A stretch of 64,000 nucleotides of DNA from Boesenbergia rotunda (taxonomy: Eukaryota; Streptophyta; Magnoliopsida; Zingiberales; Zingiberaceae): NCBI GenBank assembly GCA_024364735.1, contig JAGFNQ010005683.1:1-64000 (forward strand), read 5' to 3'. Shown here in pieces: positions 44,991 through 57,653 of this stretch. A program made the position numbers and the translations under genes. A model generated the notes under the pieces. That model was not told the origin of the DNA. It was given only the letters and a program-made list of their open reading frames with translations, and did no database searches. How positions within the stretch are numbered: the first letter of the stretch is position 1; each line of letters starts with the position of its first letter.

Positions 44991-47308
44991 CCCAAAGAAC
45001 CTTCATTTGTGTCCTTAATTTCTAGGACTGGTGATAGACCACTTAAGACATCCAAGGTTCAAAAGAAAGTTGTCAAGGCATGGGTGCCTAAGTCTTGTTT
45101 AGTAGGTACTTTAGGTCCCAAGGTTTGGGTACCTAAAACTTCTATTTTTCGAATTGTGTAGGTTGTGATTGAGGGGGAGCATCTATCAACTTGGTTCGTT
45201 GATAGTGGGTGCTCCAAACACATGACCGGGGATAGATCATTGTTTACCACACTTCAAAGAAAAAGTAGAGGTAATGTTTCATTTGTTTAACAATGGTAGA
45301 GCATCTATCCGAATGTCTTAGAATTAAAAATGTCCTTCTAGTCAAGGGGATGACATTTAATCTCCTAAGTGTCAGTCAATTGTGTGATGCGGGTTACACA
45401 ATTGATTTTCAATCAAGTCAATGTCTAGTTAGACAGCATGACAACATGGACACTGTACTAGTAGGAACAAGAATAGATAACATTTACCAAGTATCTTTTA
45501 AAAGTGCTATTAATGCTTTTGCTAAGTGTCTCATGTCAAAAGAAGGGGAGTCCACCCTTTGGCACCGGAGGCTAGCACACGTGAACATGAAGAATATCCG
45601 AAAGTTAGTCAACAAGGGATTAGTTCGTGGCTTACCAAGCATCAAGTATGAAAAAGAAAAGATTTGTGATGCATGTCAAATGGGTAAGCAAACAAAATCT
45701 GCACATAAAAGTAAAAGCACTGTAAGTACCTCTACCGCATTGGATTTACTTTATATGAACTTGTTTGATTGTAGCACTATCATATCATTGAATGGAAGTA
45801 GATATTGTTTTGTTATCATTGATGATTTTACTAGATATACATGGACTTATTTTCTTAAATATAAGAATCAAACCTTAGATGTTTTCATTTCTTTTTGTAA
45901 AAGAGTTGAAATGAGAAATCATCAACTATTAAGACAATAAGAAGTGATCATGGAGGTGAATTTCAAAACCAACAATTTTTAGAGTTTTGTCAAGATAGAG
46001 GGTATAGACATGAGTTCTCTACTCCTAGAACACCACAACAAAATGGTGTTGTAGAGAGGAAGAACCGTGTTTTACAAGAGGCTGCACGAAGCATGCTTAA
46101 TGAGTACTCGCTACCGAGCTACTTGTGGGTCGAAGCATTAAACACAGCTTGCTACGTGCAAAATCGAGTCCTCATTCATAGATTCTTAGGAAAGAGTCCC
46201 CATGAACTTTGGTTTGGGAAACCACCTACAGTTAAACATCTTAGGGTGTTTGGTTGTAAGGTGTTTATTCTAAACACCAAGGATCACCTTTGAAAGTTCA
46301 GCAAAGGCTGATGATGGGATACTGGTCGAGTACTCCCTAGTTAGCAAAGCCTACCGAGTCTACAATAAGAAATCTAGATTGGTTGAAGAGTCTTCTGATG
46401 TTGTCTTTGAAGAAATTCCAAAAGCTAATGGACAACCAGAAGATGAAGGAGTCCAACTCAAACTTAGAAGACTAAGTTTGAATGAAACTCCAAATGTTGT
46501 TGATGGTGATGAGTCTGATGATGATGAGCCTAGACAACACATAGATCAGCCGGATCCTGAGGCTGAGCTAGTGTCTAGTGACACCATTCAAGAAGCACCA
46601 CCAACACCTAGGCATACTAGATTAGCCTCTAGTCATCCCCAAGACCAAATTGTTGGAGACATCCATCATGGGTTAGAACTAGATCATTCTTCCAGAATGA
46701 GGCTAATGAAGTTGCTTTAATTTCCGAAATTGAACCTAAGAAAATTGACGAAGCATTAAATGATCCCGATTGGATCATTGCAATGCAAGATGAACTAGGT
46801 CAATTCGAAAGAAGTCAAGTTTGGGACCTAGTCCCTAGACCCGAGAAGACCACCATTATTGGAACCAAATGGGTCTTCAAAAATAAGTTGAACCATAAGG
46901 GATAAATCATAAGAAACAAGGCACGCTTAGTAGCCAAGGGCTATAGTCAAGTTGAAGGCCTTGATTATGATGAGACCTATGCTCCCGTGGCACGATTAGA
47001 ATCCATCCGACTGATGCTTGCATTTGCAGCACATCGGGGTTTCAAGCTATATCAAATGGATGTCAAATAAGCTTTTCTAAATGGTTTAATTAGAGAAGAG
47101 GTCTATGTCGAACAATCTCCGGGGTTTGAGAGTACCGAATTCCCAAACCACGAATTCAAGCTCAAAAAGGTACTTTATGGCCTTAAACAAGCACCCCGAG
47201 CTTGGTACGAGCGGTTGTCGACATTCCTAATTGAAAAAGGCTTTGTAAGAGGCCAAATAGACCCAACACTATTTCTACGAAGAGATGGTGACAATATATT
47301 TGTAGCCC

Positions 47309-47392
47309 NNNNNNNNNNNNNNNNNNNNNNNNNNNNNNNNNNNNNNNNNNNNNNNNNNNNNNNNNNNNNNNNNNNNNNNNNNNNNNNNNNNN
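47309..47392. other. Assembly gap (84 N)
   Basis: By alignment with E1 (6132-6588), about 457 bp of RT/RNase H should be here, so the gap size is not true to length. Confidence 0.97.
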
Positions 47393-47851
47393 CCCGTACC
47401 GAATCATTTGACCTAATTGGCTATATCGATTCTGACTATGCTAGATGTAAGTTGGATCAGAAAAGCACAAGTGGGGGCTGCCAATTTTTAGGATCATCTC
47501 TAGTTAGTTGGTCAAGTCGGAAGCAACATTGTGTTGCTCTCTCCACGACCGAGGCAGAATATATTTCTATGGGAGAGAGCGTATCACTATTGTTGTGGAT
47601 GATTCATACATTAGAGGACTATGGATTAAGCTACAAGGGTGTGCAAGTGTTGTGTGACAGCATTAGCACAATTAACCTAACCAAGAATCTAGTCCATCAT
47701 TCTAGGACTAAACATATTGAAGTGCGTCACCACTTCATTAGGGATCATGTTGCTAGAGGAGATGTTGTACTCTCATATGTAGAGTCCAAATCAAATCTAG
47801 CAGACATTTTCACTAAACCACTCCCCGAGAATGAGTTTAGCTTCTTAAGAA

Positions 47852-47856
47852 GGGAG
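47852..47856. repeat. Target-site duplication GGGAG, left copy of element C
   Basis: Matches 63322-63326 on the far side of element C, within the RNase H end of E2. Confidence 0.95.
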
Positions 47857-50128
47857 TGTTGGGACCGGGTGCATGTTGACAAGGATACGGGTTCGTAAAA
47901 TTTTAAATTTTTACGTGCAGCGGAAGAATTAGCATAAAATAATTTCACAAATTATTTTAACCACGTATCTAGCATGCGACCTTATGGTGTGTAGATGTAA
48001 TCATAAATTAAAACTTTGCGGAAAAGTAAACTAATTTACTTTAATACCTCGCGTAACTCGAAGTAAGGGACGAGATCCAACCGCAGCGTCCCTTGGAAGC
48101 TCCGCCTCTATTCGCGTCTACGTCGAGTTCTCTTCGGGATGACTTCGCAAAGTCATGAGTTTTGCGCCGACGAGAACTACTAGATTCTCTATAGGCACAA
48201 CTAGAAGATCAAGAGAGAAGAAAGGAAACTAACCACCAAGAGACGGAATCTAAATTCCGAGAAGGAAGGAGATGTGATCCGCTTCTTCTTCTCCGAGGTC
48301 GTCTTGGTGGATGAAGCTCACGCCCACCTTGGGAGTAGCGCCGGCCCTAGGGGAGGATAGAGAGAGCCGGCCATAGAGAGAGAGGGGTGCCGGCCCTAGA
48401 GAGAGAGAGGTGTGTAGAGAGAGAGAGAGAGGGAGCAACTAATCTCTTTGATTAATTGATTAGGAATTCAAGGCTTGCCTTTGGTTCCTTATATAGATGC
48501 TTCTCCCTTGCCAAGTCTCTCTCTTAACGGAATTAACGAAATTAATTTTCATAAGAAATTTATCTTATAATCTTTCTTATGAATAATTCCGTTATGCCTA
48601 GTTTTATTATAACTAACTTTATAATAAAGCAAATACTTCTCTCCTTTAATTATGGAATAAATTTTATAAGAAATTTATAAACTTTCTTATTATGAAAAAA
48701 TCAATTCATAATTGATTTTATAAAATTAAAATAAACCATTCCATGGATCATTTTAATTTTCATAAAAAGAATAAATTTCTATAAATTTATTTATATAAAT
48801 TTCTTTATACAAATTTATTTATCCATAATTTATAAAACAAATCGCCCTTGATTTATTTTATTAATTAAACCAAATAAATTGGTTTCTTCCCCTTGTTGTG
48901 GTCGGCCAAACCAAAGGGGGTTAACACCCTCTTTGGCCGGCCAAACCGAGCCGAACCGGTCGCAAATTAAACTCATTTAATTCGCCCAATAAGCTTTCAA
49001 AAGACTTAGCCATTTTAAGTTTCCGTTGCGCCTCTGATTAACTCAGATTCGACTTATTTCTCTTGATTGGAAAATCCAATTTTCAACTCGTTTTAAATCC
49101 CTCGGATTACTCGTAGTGCGTGTGACTAAATAGGCTTTCGATTTATGTTGGTCGTCTATAATCAACCAATTATAGAACGATCATGAGTGACACCTAGTAG
49201 TACATCATGACCCCCAATTAATCGAAAGATCAACGGTTTGACCTCAGAAGTAATTCTGAAACCCTTCAGCAGCTCTAATGAATCGTGCCCCATTCCCTTC
49301 ACCATCTTATACCCACTTGGTTCAGGATATGGTCTATTTGTGTCAGTCCCCACTAGGCTGACTACGTCACACCTAGCCCAAGTAATGTCTTTCTCGTCCT
49401 TTGGATTTCTAATTACTCTCATGTATTTAAGAGACTCGCACTCTAAACATGATATGCTCTGGCCAGAGGCTTTGAGTAACAATCCGACGATAGGCCTGGG
49501 TATACATCTCCTCGCAAGGAGTGGTGAATCCTTTGTAGGCTGTTCAAACATCTTCGGGCACTTTGGCTTATACCCAATCATCCTGGGTCCACACCTCCTT
49601 GGAGATGTTTGCTTAAGATGTTAAAGTATAAGTCTCCATGACCAAGATGACTTGAACACCGCAAGTCAAAGGAACATCGCACTTAAGCTGCAGTAATAAC
49701 TTCAGTGACATATCTTTATAGATTACCATATGAAGTTTTACAGCTAGTTACTCTAATGAACTAGTTCTCTTAACTAGCATCCATGTTTATCTCCGGACAT
49801 CCCAATGTCACAAGCCAGTGAGAATCAGCTGATTAGAAAATAACCCATGCTAGTCTCAACAGAATTGATAGCGTTCGTTTTTATCAATTCATCGACTAGG
49901 GATATTTTCAATACTTCACAATTGCACATGTAGAGATAATCACTAGTTGTGATCCCATCACAAATTCTCTTATGCTGTGAATTGTATTGCGGGCATTCAG
50001 TAGATGAGTTTAAGATCCCAATCAAATACACAAACATGTATACTCAAATAGTGAATTATCATTTATTAAAATAAATGTTTACAATCATAAGGCGATTGCC
50101 TTAAGACACTTCTCTCATATCACTAACA
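47857..50128 (-). repeat. Element C 3' LTR (2,272 bp)
   Basis: On the minus strand it starts TGTTAGTGATATG (50128) and ends CCCAACA (47857). TATATAA lies at 48489-48495 (minus). Confidence 0.93.
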
Positions 50129-50142
50129 AACTCCCACTTGGC
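50129..50142 (-). promoter_or_regulatory. Element C polypurine tract
   Basis: GCCAAGTGGGAGTT on the minus strand, between the pol stop and the 3' LTR. Confidence 0.82.
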
Positions 50143-52131
50143 CTAATGCCAATCGCTACGGTATCCAATACCACAGTCTCTAACATGACCCTCAAACTTA
50201 CTCTGAGGCAAGACCTTAGTTAAAGGATCCGCTAAATTCCTTTCAGGGGGAATTTTCTCAATTTGTATATCATTTCTACTTATAATCTCTCTGATCAGAT
50301 GATAGCGGCGAAGCACGTGTTTGGATCGCTGATGAGACCTTGGTTCCTTTGCTTGTGCAATAGCTCCATTGTTGTCGCAGTAAACTGGCACTGCTTCATC
50401 AATGGTTGGAACCACGCCAAGTTCGGAGACGAACTTCTTGATCCAGACTGCTTCCTTTGCTGCTTCCGAAGCTGCGATATATTCCGCTTCCGTGGTAGAA
50501 TCCGCTACGGTGTCTTGTTTGGAACTTTTCCAACTTACTGCGCCTCCATTCAAAGTAAATATGTATCCAGACTGCGATTTGGAGTCATCCTTATCTGTCT
50601 GGAAACTGGCATCTGTATACCCACGTATTGCCATATCTCCTTCTCCATATATTAGGAACACATCCTTAGTTCTTCTTAAGTACTTAAGGATTATCTTAAC
50701 AGCCGCCCAATGATCCATTCCTGGATCCGACTGGTATCTGCTTGTGACACTCAGAGCATACGATACATCGGGCCTTGTACATAATATAGCATACATGATA
50801 GATCCTATCGCGGATGCATAAGGAATCTTATTTATGCAAATCCTCTCGTCTTCTATGCGCGGACACATAGACTTTGAAAGGTTGATCCCATGCCTGATAG
50901 GAAGGTAACCTTTCTTGGATTCCGACATGCTAAACCTTTTTAGCACTCGGTCTATATATGTAGACTGCGAAAGACCAAGCAACCGTTTTGATCTATCTCT
51001 ATAGATTCTAATCCCAAGGATATAGGTTCCTTCTCCCAGGTCTTTCATGGAGAAAGTTTTGGACAACCAAATTTTAACTGTCTGTAAGACTGATATATCA
51101 TTTCCTATAAGTAATATGTCATCAAAACGGATGTTCCAGCTCCTAGATGCTTGCTTCAGTCGATATATGGATCGTCGAAGCTTGCATACTTTGGTTTTAT
51201 CAACCGATGTGAAACGTTCAGGTTGTATCATGTATACATCCTCAAGCAGGTTTCCATTAAGGAAAGCTGTTTTCACATCCATTTGTCATATTTCATAATC
51301 ATATTGAGCTGCTATGGCTAGGAGCATCCGAATGGATTTAAGCATAGCTACTGGTGAATAGGTTTTGTCATAATCAATTCCTTGTTTCTGACGATATCCT
51401 TTTGCCACTAATCTAGCCTTAAAGGTAACTACATTACCTTCCATGTCGGTTTTCTTCTTGAAAACCCACTTGCACCCTATGGGCTTAATCCCTTCAGGTG
51501 GGTTAACCAAGTCCCATACTTGGTTTTCGTACATGGAATCCATTTTCGACTTCATGGCCTCAAGCCATTTGTCCCTTTCTGAACTTTTCAGAACATCTTC
51601 ATAACTGATAGGTTCATCATCGCTTATGAGTAACACGTCGCTCGATTCACTTATGAGAAATCCGTATCTCTCTGGAATATTGCGTGTCCTATCAGATCTA
51701 TGAAGAGGTGGTGTAGTTTTAGGTTCTACTGATAGCTCATCATTATGAGTTATTGGTTGTGGGTCTAGACTAGGTGTCTCTGTAATGTCTATTGGAGTTT
51801 CTTGAACTTCATCAAGTTCATTGCCACTCCCACTATTTTTTTGTAAAAGAAATTCTTTTTCCAGAAATACAGCATGCCTTGAAACAAACACCTTTTGTTC
51901 CAAGGGATAATAGAATTAGTAACCCTTCGTTTCCTTAGGGTATCCAATAAATAGGCATTTATCAGACTTAGCATCCAATTTGTCTGATACAATCCGCTTC
52001 ACATAAGCAGGACAACCCCATATGGAGTAGTAGAGACTACCTTGGTCGGGACTCTGTTTATCAAGTAAACAGCTGTCTTAAGTGCATAGCCCCAAAAGGA
52101 TTTTGGAAGAGTTGCATGATTCATCATTGAC
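50143..52131 (-). pseudogene. Element C integrase end, RT and RNase H
   Basis: Reading down from 52131, the integrase core end (NHATLPKSFWGYAL block) runs into a broken linker. The RT N-terminus is open from 51903 to 51286, where a TGA replaces the expected TGG before QMDVKTAFLNG. The remaining frame (51282-50143, 379 codons) has RT and RNase H ending ..SDWH. An in-frame deletion of roughly 37 codons joins the RSWNIRF block to DDILLIGN (Asp pair at 51118-51123), removing Tyr-Val of the YVDD motif and the preceding segment, so RT cannot be active. Confidence 0.92.
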
Positions 52132-52136
52132 CTAAC
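52132..52136. repeat. Target-site duplication CTAAC, left copy of element D
   Basis: Matches 57649-57653. Removing D and one copy restores a continuous integrase frame on the minus strand. Confidence 0.95.
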
Positions 52137-52195
52137 TGTTGGATCGAAAGTTTAACGATATTCACCCCCCCTCTATCGGTTTTCTCGATCTAACA
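52137..52195 (+). repeat. Element D internally deleted 5' LTR (59 bp)
   Basis: The first six bases TGTTGG match the family's LTR start; the rest (ATCGAAAG..CTCGATCTAACA) aligns with the LTR 3' end (compare 43186-43245). About 1.4 kb of LTR is missing between. Confidence 0.8.
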
Positions 52196-52197
52196 AG

Positions 52198-52209
52198 TGG
52201 TATCAGAGC
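52198..52209 (+). promoter_or_regulatory. Element D primer-binding site
   Basis: TGGTATCAGAGC, two bases after the LTR remnant, as in E1. Confidence 0.92.
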
Positions 52210-52727
52210 GGGGTAGTTCAAACTTGGTGCAACCACCAGTTTGAAAGTTTTTTTTCGGATTTACGAATTTTTTTTATTTCTTTTCTTTTTGTTAATCAAT
52301 ACAACTCAATCTCATTCGTTTTTTTATTTCATATAAATAATATCTGTAGGTATATTTAAAATATCAATACAACTCAATCTCGCCTTTTTCAATTTTGAAT
52401 TTTCATTTTTTTTACCATAAGTCAGAATTTATAAAACGAACAAATTTTGAAAATTTGTCATAAACCTTTTTTTATTATTATTTTAATATTTTTCTCGAAA
52501 TTCGTGCTACTTTAATTCGAGCAAAGTTTTTCCCAAATATTAAATTCTAACTTTTTCAATATTAATCAGAATTGACAAAATCAATATTTTAAAAAGAAAT
52601 TTATTGTTATTCTGCCTCGAAAGTCGTGCAATATTTATTCTTGGCAATTCTTTTTCTTCCGCACTACTAATCCAAGACCAAGTCTTGGTACATTTTTATT
52701 TCTCTTGTGTGCAAGGATCATTTTTAA
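52210..52727 (+). other. Element D leader
   Basis: AT-rich non-coding sequence with long T runs between PBS and gag. No feature seen. Confidence 0.7.
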
Positions 52728-53657
52728 ATGGTCATTCAAGAATGGAATAGCATTCGTCCACCGCTCTTCTCTGGCGAGAATTTCAACTCCTGGAGAAGTC
52801 AAATGGAATCCCACCTGAAGGCTAATCTAGATTTATGGTCGATAATCCAAACGGGGTTCAGATTCCCCACGAAAGATGGAACATCGATCGCTTGGGACAA
52901 ATTGGACGAACCAACTCTGAGGAAGATCGAGACTGATGCTAAGGCAACAGTAATCATACAATGCGGTCTAACCAACGAACAACTCAAGCTAGTCGGTTCA
53001 TGTGGATGTGCTAAAGAAATGTGGGAGAAGCTACTCAACCTACACGAAAAGAGCTCCGATATTGAGGTCTTTGAAGGAGAGATGTTCGAATCATCGGATG
53101 AATCAAATTAAGAAGAAGATTACCAATGTTGTCATGCAGTCTCGGTCCAAGCACAGACAACCGAGTCAGACTCGACATCCAACGTTGAAATCGAACCTGA
53201 GTCAGACGACGATTTTTCTGAGACAAAGTTGGTAACTAATTTCGAATCATTTTCTTCTAAATTAAGGATAAATAATCAAGCTGATACTGCAATGGTCGAG
53301 GAAGGTATAGTTTTCATTGCAGGGAAAACTCCAAGAGAACTACAAAAGTGGCCTCAACCAGTACCGGAGTCCAACTCAGACTCAGAACTTGACGACAAAG
53401 AAGGAGATCGAACCAAACTATCCCGATTAGCTCGTGCTCACTACAAGATGATAAAGAAACAAAAAAGAAAGACGACAAGTATCAAGGGGGAGATTCCCAA
53501 CCGGGAATCAAAAGGTAAATTTTCAATATTTGAAAATCCTTTATTTATCTCAAATAACGTAATTAATTTGTATAAATTTAATACGTTAGAAAATTTAATT
53601 CATAATCTTGCTAATTTTGAAAATCCGGAATATTACTCCAATGGTGACCTTACTTAG
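52728..53657 (+). pseudogene. Element D gag remnant
   Basis: ATG 52728; the N-terminus has the PPLFSGENFNSWRSQMESHL block of DUF4219/UBN2-type copia gag proteins. A single TAA at 53109 interrupts an otherwise open frame to 53657 (309 codons). The capsid is shortened: after the LNLHEKSS block it passes to an acidic Glu/Ser-rich tail, then a Lys/Arg-rich segment; no CCHC knuckle is visible. With no enzymes encoded, the element would depend on a related SIRE-like copy. Confidence 0.85.
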
Positions 53658-56276
53658 ATAATTGTTTGTTTTAATTGTATGTTTCTTTTTATATTTATTT
53701 TTTTTGCTTAAAATTAGGACTGATTAGTTTAAGGACTAAAGAGTTAATTGAAATTTGAACAACATAGTATTGGGTGGAGGTGAGATGCCGAAGCTACCGA
53801 TCCAAGATCCAAACTAGTTAGACCAGAATTTATCAAAAAGTGATTTTGAAGATGAAATTTCACTAAAAGGCTTTGTCTAGGAAAGGGTTGATGATCCAAT
53901 AAGGCTACGGCCAAAGAAGGCCTAGTGCCTCGCCAAGACCTGGAAGCCAATTTTTGAAATTCAAATTCAAGTTACTTCTTGTCAAATTCAAATCTAACAC
54001 AAATTTCAATTGATCTTAGACTCAACTACTTTTTCCAAAATAAAGTTAAAATTCATTAAAATGGTTTTCAAAGTTGATTCAATTTTTCAAAATTAATCAT
54101 GACTCTTCAAAGTAAAATCCTTACTTCTATTTAAATTTGTCTCACAAAACCCATAAGGTTAACATGCTTGATCATGTAGAACTGGGTGAGATATCTAGGA
54201 CCTAAAAGCATAATTCACTATCCTTTTAAATAAACAAAAAGGTTTGCAAAAGTTATTCAAAATTTTTCAAATTAATTCAGTTTACTGTACCCTCCTTTTC
54301 ATCTCTATTTTTTAAATATTGAATTTCATGTTAAAATAGACCCATTTTAAATAGAATCTTGTTTGGTTTAGTTATTGATTGGTAAAACATAGTCAACTGA
54401 GTCAAGCTTGGGGAACACAGTCAAACCCTAGTCAACATAGTCAAACCTGGTCAACACTGAAGTTCCTTAAAGAACTTAGATAAAAATCAGACTGTGTCGG
54501 ATACAGGGGGAGTTCTTCTTAATCTTTTTCGAAAAATTCAGCTTTTTCAAAAACCTTATGCTCTAAAAACTTATTATCATCTCAAAATATGGTTTTCAAA
54601 AGTTGATTCAAAAACCCTCGTATGTTATTATCTCTTTGAAAAATTAACATCATGATTTTCGAAAACTGTGCTATCATTTCAAGTTATGTTTTCAAAAATT
54701 TAACTTTGAAAGTTATCATACTCAGAAGATTGTTCAAAATGATTCTTTTGATTTTAATAAACCCTAAAGACACAAAGGAAGGTCCACTTCATGATCAACA
54801 AGGACTCCTAGGATGTGTCAAATTTAGGGGGAGTCTGAGTCAAAAGAATTTCTGAAATGTTTTTTATTTGTGTTGAAGTTATTAGATAATTCTTGTAATT
54901 TAAATCAAACCCTAAAACTCAGAGGAAGATCGCTTGTAGTCAACAAGCTTCCTAGGACTGGGTCAAACTTAGGGGGAGATTAAATTAAAAGAATTATTGA
55001 ATATTTTTTTAAAATTATATGTTTTCATGCACTGCAAGTTTAAAATCCTTTTGAAAACTTAAATAATTTTTTGTTCCAAAATACTATTATTTTATTTTTC
55101 AAAATTCTTGTGACTTATAAAGTTACTTTTATAATATTTACATGGGTTGGAGAAATTTCCAGGACACTTAGGAAAATATCCTTGTAGTCAACAAGGTTTC
55201 CTAGGATTGTGTCAAACTGGAAAAGAAATCAAGTCAAGTATTCAAAATAAAAATAATTTCTTTTAATGCATAATCTTCAAAAGTACTTCTATTTTTCAAA
55301 GTACAATGTTTGGAAAAGTACTAATACTTGTAAAGGCAATAGTGTTCTAAGTGCATGAAGTTTCTAAAAGATTTGCCTACAAATATAAAATATTTTTTTA
55401 AGTAGAGTTTTGTTGGTGCAGTTTAAAGTTTTTTTGCTATACTTTCAAGAATTATGCTAAGTATTTTTATGTTTTCAAAACTCATAGGCTCTGATACATA
55501 ATTTTTTCTTAAGACTTCTTTCAAAATATATTTCTTTACTAATAAACAGCTAAGGAGAGAAAAAGCTCAAATTGTTCAAAATCAAAATGTTTTTCAAAAG
55601 CTTTCTTTTATTCAAAAAGCAAAGTTGAATTTCTAAGCGTGCTTTCAAAAATTTCTAAGAGCATCTTTTTGCAAATATTTCTAAGTAGATTTTTTCTTAG
55701 TAAACAAAATTTGCCTGAGCAAAGACTTTTTGAAAATTTTGGCAAATGTTTGTCTTGGTGAAAAACTTGTCTAGAAATTTTTTAAAGATTTTTTTTCAAA
55801 ATACACAAAGTATTTCCAAGCAAAGTTTTCTCCCAATCCTCAAAGTTGAACCATTTCTTAGGAAAATTTGACTTCAAAATCTTGCCTAAGTAAAATTCTT
55901 TTTGCATAGCTAAGTAAAAGTGTTGTAACAAAATTTAAGTTTGCAAAAAAAAAAAAATTTCCTTGTTCACCCATGTTTATTTTTGATATATGTCAAAGGG
56001 GGAGGAAGGGTCAAAGTTAAGTGTTAAGCTAAGTATTTTATAACAGTCAAAGTTAAGTGTTAAGCGAAGTATTTTATAACACAATGATTCAGGGGGAGTG
56101 TGAAAAAAAAATTTTCTATTCAGGGGGAGTGTGAAAAAAAATTTTCTGTTCAAATTACATTGGTTTTAGACTGTTCAGAACTGCTATGTTTTATTGGTCT
56201 TAACCCTCTTGCTTAACTGTTATATGTTTTTTACTTAACTTTGAATTGTATTGCCATAAATAAAAAATGGAGAGAT
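53658..56276 (+). other. Element D non-coding internal region and polypurine tract
   Basis: AT-rich sequence without pol. It contains repeated GGGGGAG blocks (near 54505, 54825, 54970, 56000, 56090, 56122), a CAACAAGGxxTCCTAGGA-type segment occurring three times (about 54795, 54940, 55185), and a duplicated GTTAAGTGTTAAGC (near 56013 and 56049). A segment at 53869-53937 matches a hairpin-bearing part of the element's own LTR in opposite orientation. Confidence 0.75.
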
Positions 56277-56384
56277 TGTTGGTGCAGGAAGCACCATATC
56301 GAACCTTGTTTTGATATTGGCAAAGGATTCAAAGTTAAGTTTGTTTGTGATCTAACAATATTCACTGAGTGTGCAGGAAAAGTC

Positions 56385-56745
56385 CTAGCGAAGGGCTGCT
56401 AGGCACCTGGCGAAGGACTGCCAGGATCCAAAGCCCTAGCGAAGGGCTGCTAGGCAACTAGCGAAGGGTTGCTAGTCACCAAGTCCTAGCGAAGGACTGC
56501 TAGGCAACTAGCGAAGGGCTGCTAGTATCCAAGACCTGACAGAGGGAGGCCAGAGAGGCACTAGGCGTTCTTTGGCCGTAGCCTTATTGGATCATCAACC
56601 CTTTCCTAGACAAAGGGTTGATTATCCAGAGAGGGAGGCCAGAGAGGCACTAGGCCTACTGCTAGGCAAATAGCGAAGGCCTGCTAGTATCCAAGACATG
56701 ACAAAGGACCGTCAGGCAAAAGTCCAACCAGAGGAACGGTTGGCA
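56385..56745 (+). repeat. Covarying hairpins in element D LTR
   Basis: Units 6-8-6: CCTAGC-GAAGGGCT-GCTAGG (56435-56454), ACTAGC-GAAGGGTT-GCTAGT (56457-56476), CCAACC-AGAGGAAC-GGTTGG (56724-56743), and a CCTGGC/GCCAGG unit. Mirrored in the minus arm at about 57180-57545. Confidence 0.9.
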
Positions 56746-57298
56746 TCAGGTAAATTCTCCCGAGAGGAGTAGGTGAGGACGCGTTCCCCGTTGAGGGAAC
56801 AGTAGGCGTCGGTTCGACCTAGGGCTCCATTTTGGAGACCAAAGTCAGAACCAAGACAGCTAAGGCTGTATAAACAAAAACTTTATTGCTTTATTGTGTT
56901 TTGGACTAACCCTGGATGCAGGACCAAAGGAAGGAGTGTCTGCAGCTCAGATAGCCTTAAAGGAATGAGGTAGTAGCTGAGTAGGGCGCCCGGAGTGTCC
57001 CGGGCACCCCAAAGGGCCATACAAAACAAGTAAAGAAAAAAAAGTTTTTGTTTATACAGCCTTAGCTGTCTTGGTTCTGACTTTGGTCTCCAAAATGGAG
57101 CCCTAGGTCGAACCGACGCCTACTGTTCCCTCAACGGGGAACGCGCCCTCACCTACTCCTCTCGGGAGAATTTACCTGATGCCAACCGTTCCTCTGGTTG
57201 GACTTTTGCTTGACGGTCCTTTGTCAGGTCTTGGATACTAGCAGCCCTTCGCTAGTTGCCTAGCAGTAGGCCTAGTGCCTCTCTGGCCTCCCTCTCTG

Positions 57299-57337
57299 GA
57301 TCATCAACCCTTTGTCTAGGAAAGGGTTGATGATCCA
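57299..57337. repeat. Perfect 16-bp-arm hairpin
   Basis: GGATCATCAACCCTTT, a 7-base loop, then its exact reverse complement. The plus-arm copy (about 56589-56627) has one mismatch. It is absent from the solo LTR at 41796. Confidence 0.9.
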
Positions 57338-57648
57338 ATAAGGCTACGGCCAAAAAACACCTAGTGCCTCTCTGGCCTCCCTTTGTCAGGTCTTGGATAC
57401 TAGCAGCCCTTCGCTAGTTGCCTAGCAGTCCTTCGCTAGGACTTGGTGACTAGCAGCCCTTCGCTAGTTGCCTAGCAGCCCTTTGCTAGGGCTTTGGATC
57501 CTGGCAGTCCTTCGCCAGGTGCCTAGCAGCCCTTCGCAAGGACTTTTCCTGCACACTCAGTGAATATTGTTAGATCACAAACAAACTTAACTTTGAATCC
57601 TTTGCCAATATCAAAACAAGGTTCGATATGGTGCTTCCTGCACCAATA

Positions 57649-57653
57649 CTAAC
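57649..57653. repeat. Target-site duplication CTAAC, right copy of element D
   Basis: Directly follows the right end of D and matches 52132-52136. Confidence 0.95.

Larger units (their letters stand above)
44991..47856 (+). pseudogene. E2 pol remnant (protease to RNase H), interrupted by element C
   Basis: Protease DSGCSKHMTG lies near 45208. A frameshift near 45285 precedes the open part 45293-45940 (pre-integrase, integrase start with CDACQMGK intact). A frameshift at about 45911, a TGA at 46292 (TGG in E1), a TAA at 46903 and a TAA at 47068 break the rest of integrase and RT. An assembly gap removes the RT YVDD region. RNase H resumes at 47393 and is cut after LRRE codons by element C; the last codons and stop are at 63327-63350. 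Confidence 0.92.
52137..57648 (+). mobile_element. Element D: gag-only LTR element with inverted LTR tips at both ends
   Basis: Order on the plus strand: 59-bp LTR remnant (52137-52195), PBS (52198-52209), gag remnant, 2.6 kb non-coding, polypurine tract (about 56263-56276), LTR start 56277 running to about 57015, then a second LTR start in inverted orientation ending at 57648. Both outer ends are LTR 5' tips (TGTTGG at left, reverse complement of TATTGG at right), and the element has a perfect CTAAC duplication. No protease, integrase or RT is encoded. Confidence 0.88.
56277..57648. repeat. Large inverted repeat of element D LTR starts
   Basis: Plus arm from 56277 (to about 57015) and minus arm from 57648 (down to about 57046) share about 600 bp of nearly identical LTR sequence in head-to-head orientation, with a spacer of about 170 bp that includes the further LTR sequence of the plus arm. 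Both arms contain the CCTAGC-type hairpins and the 16-bp-arm hairpin GGATCATCAACCCTTT. Confidence 0.92.
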
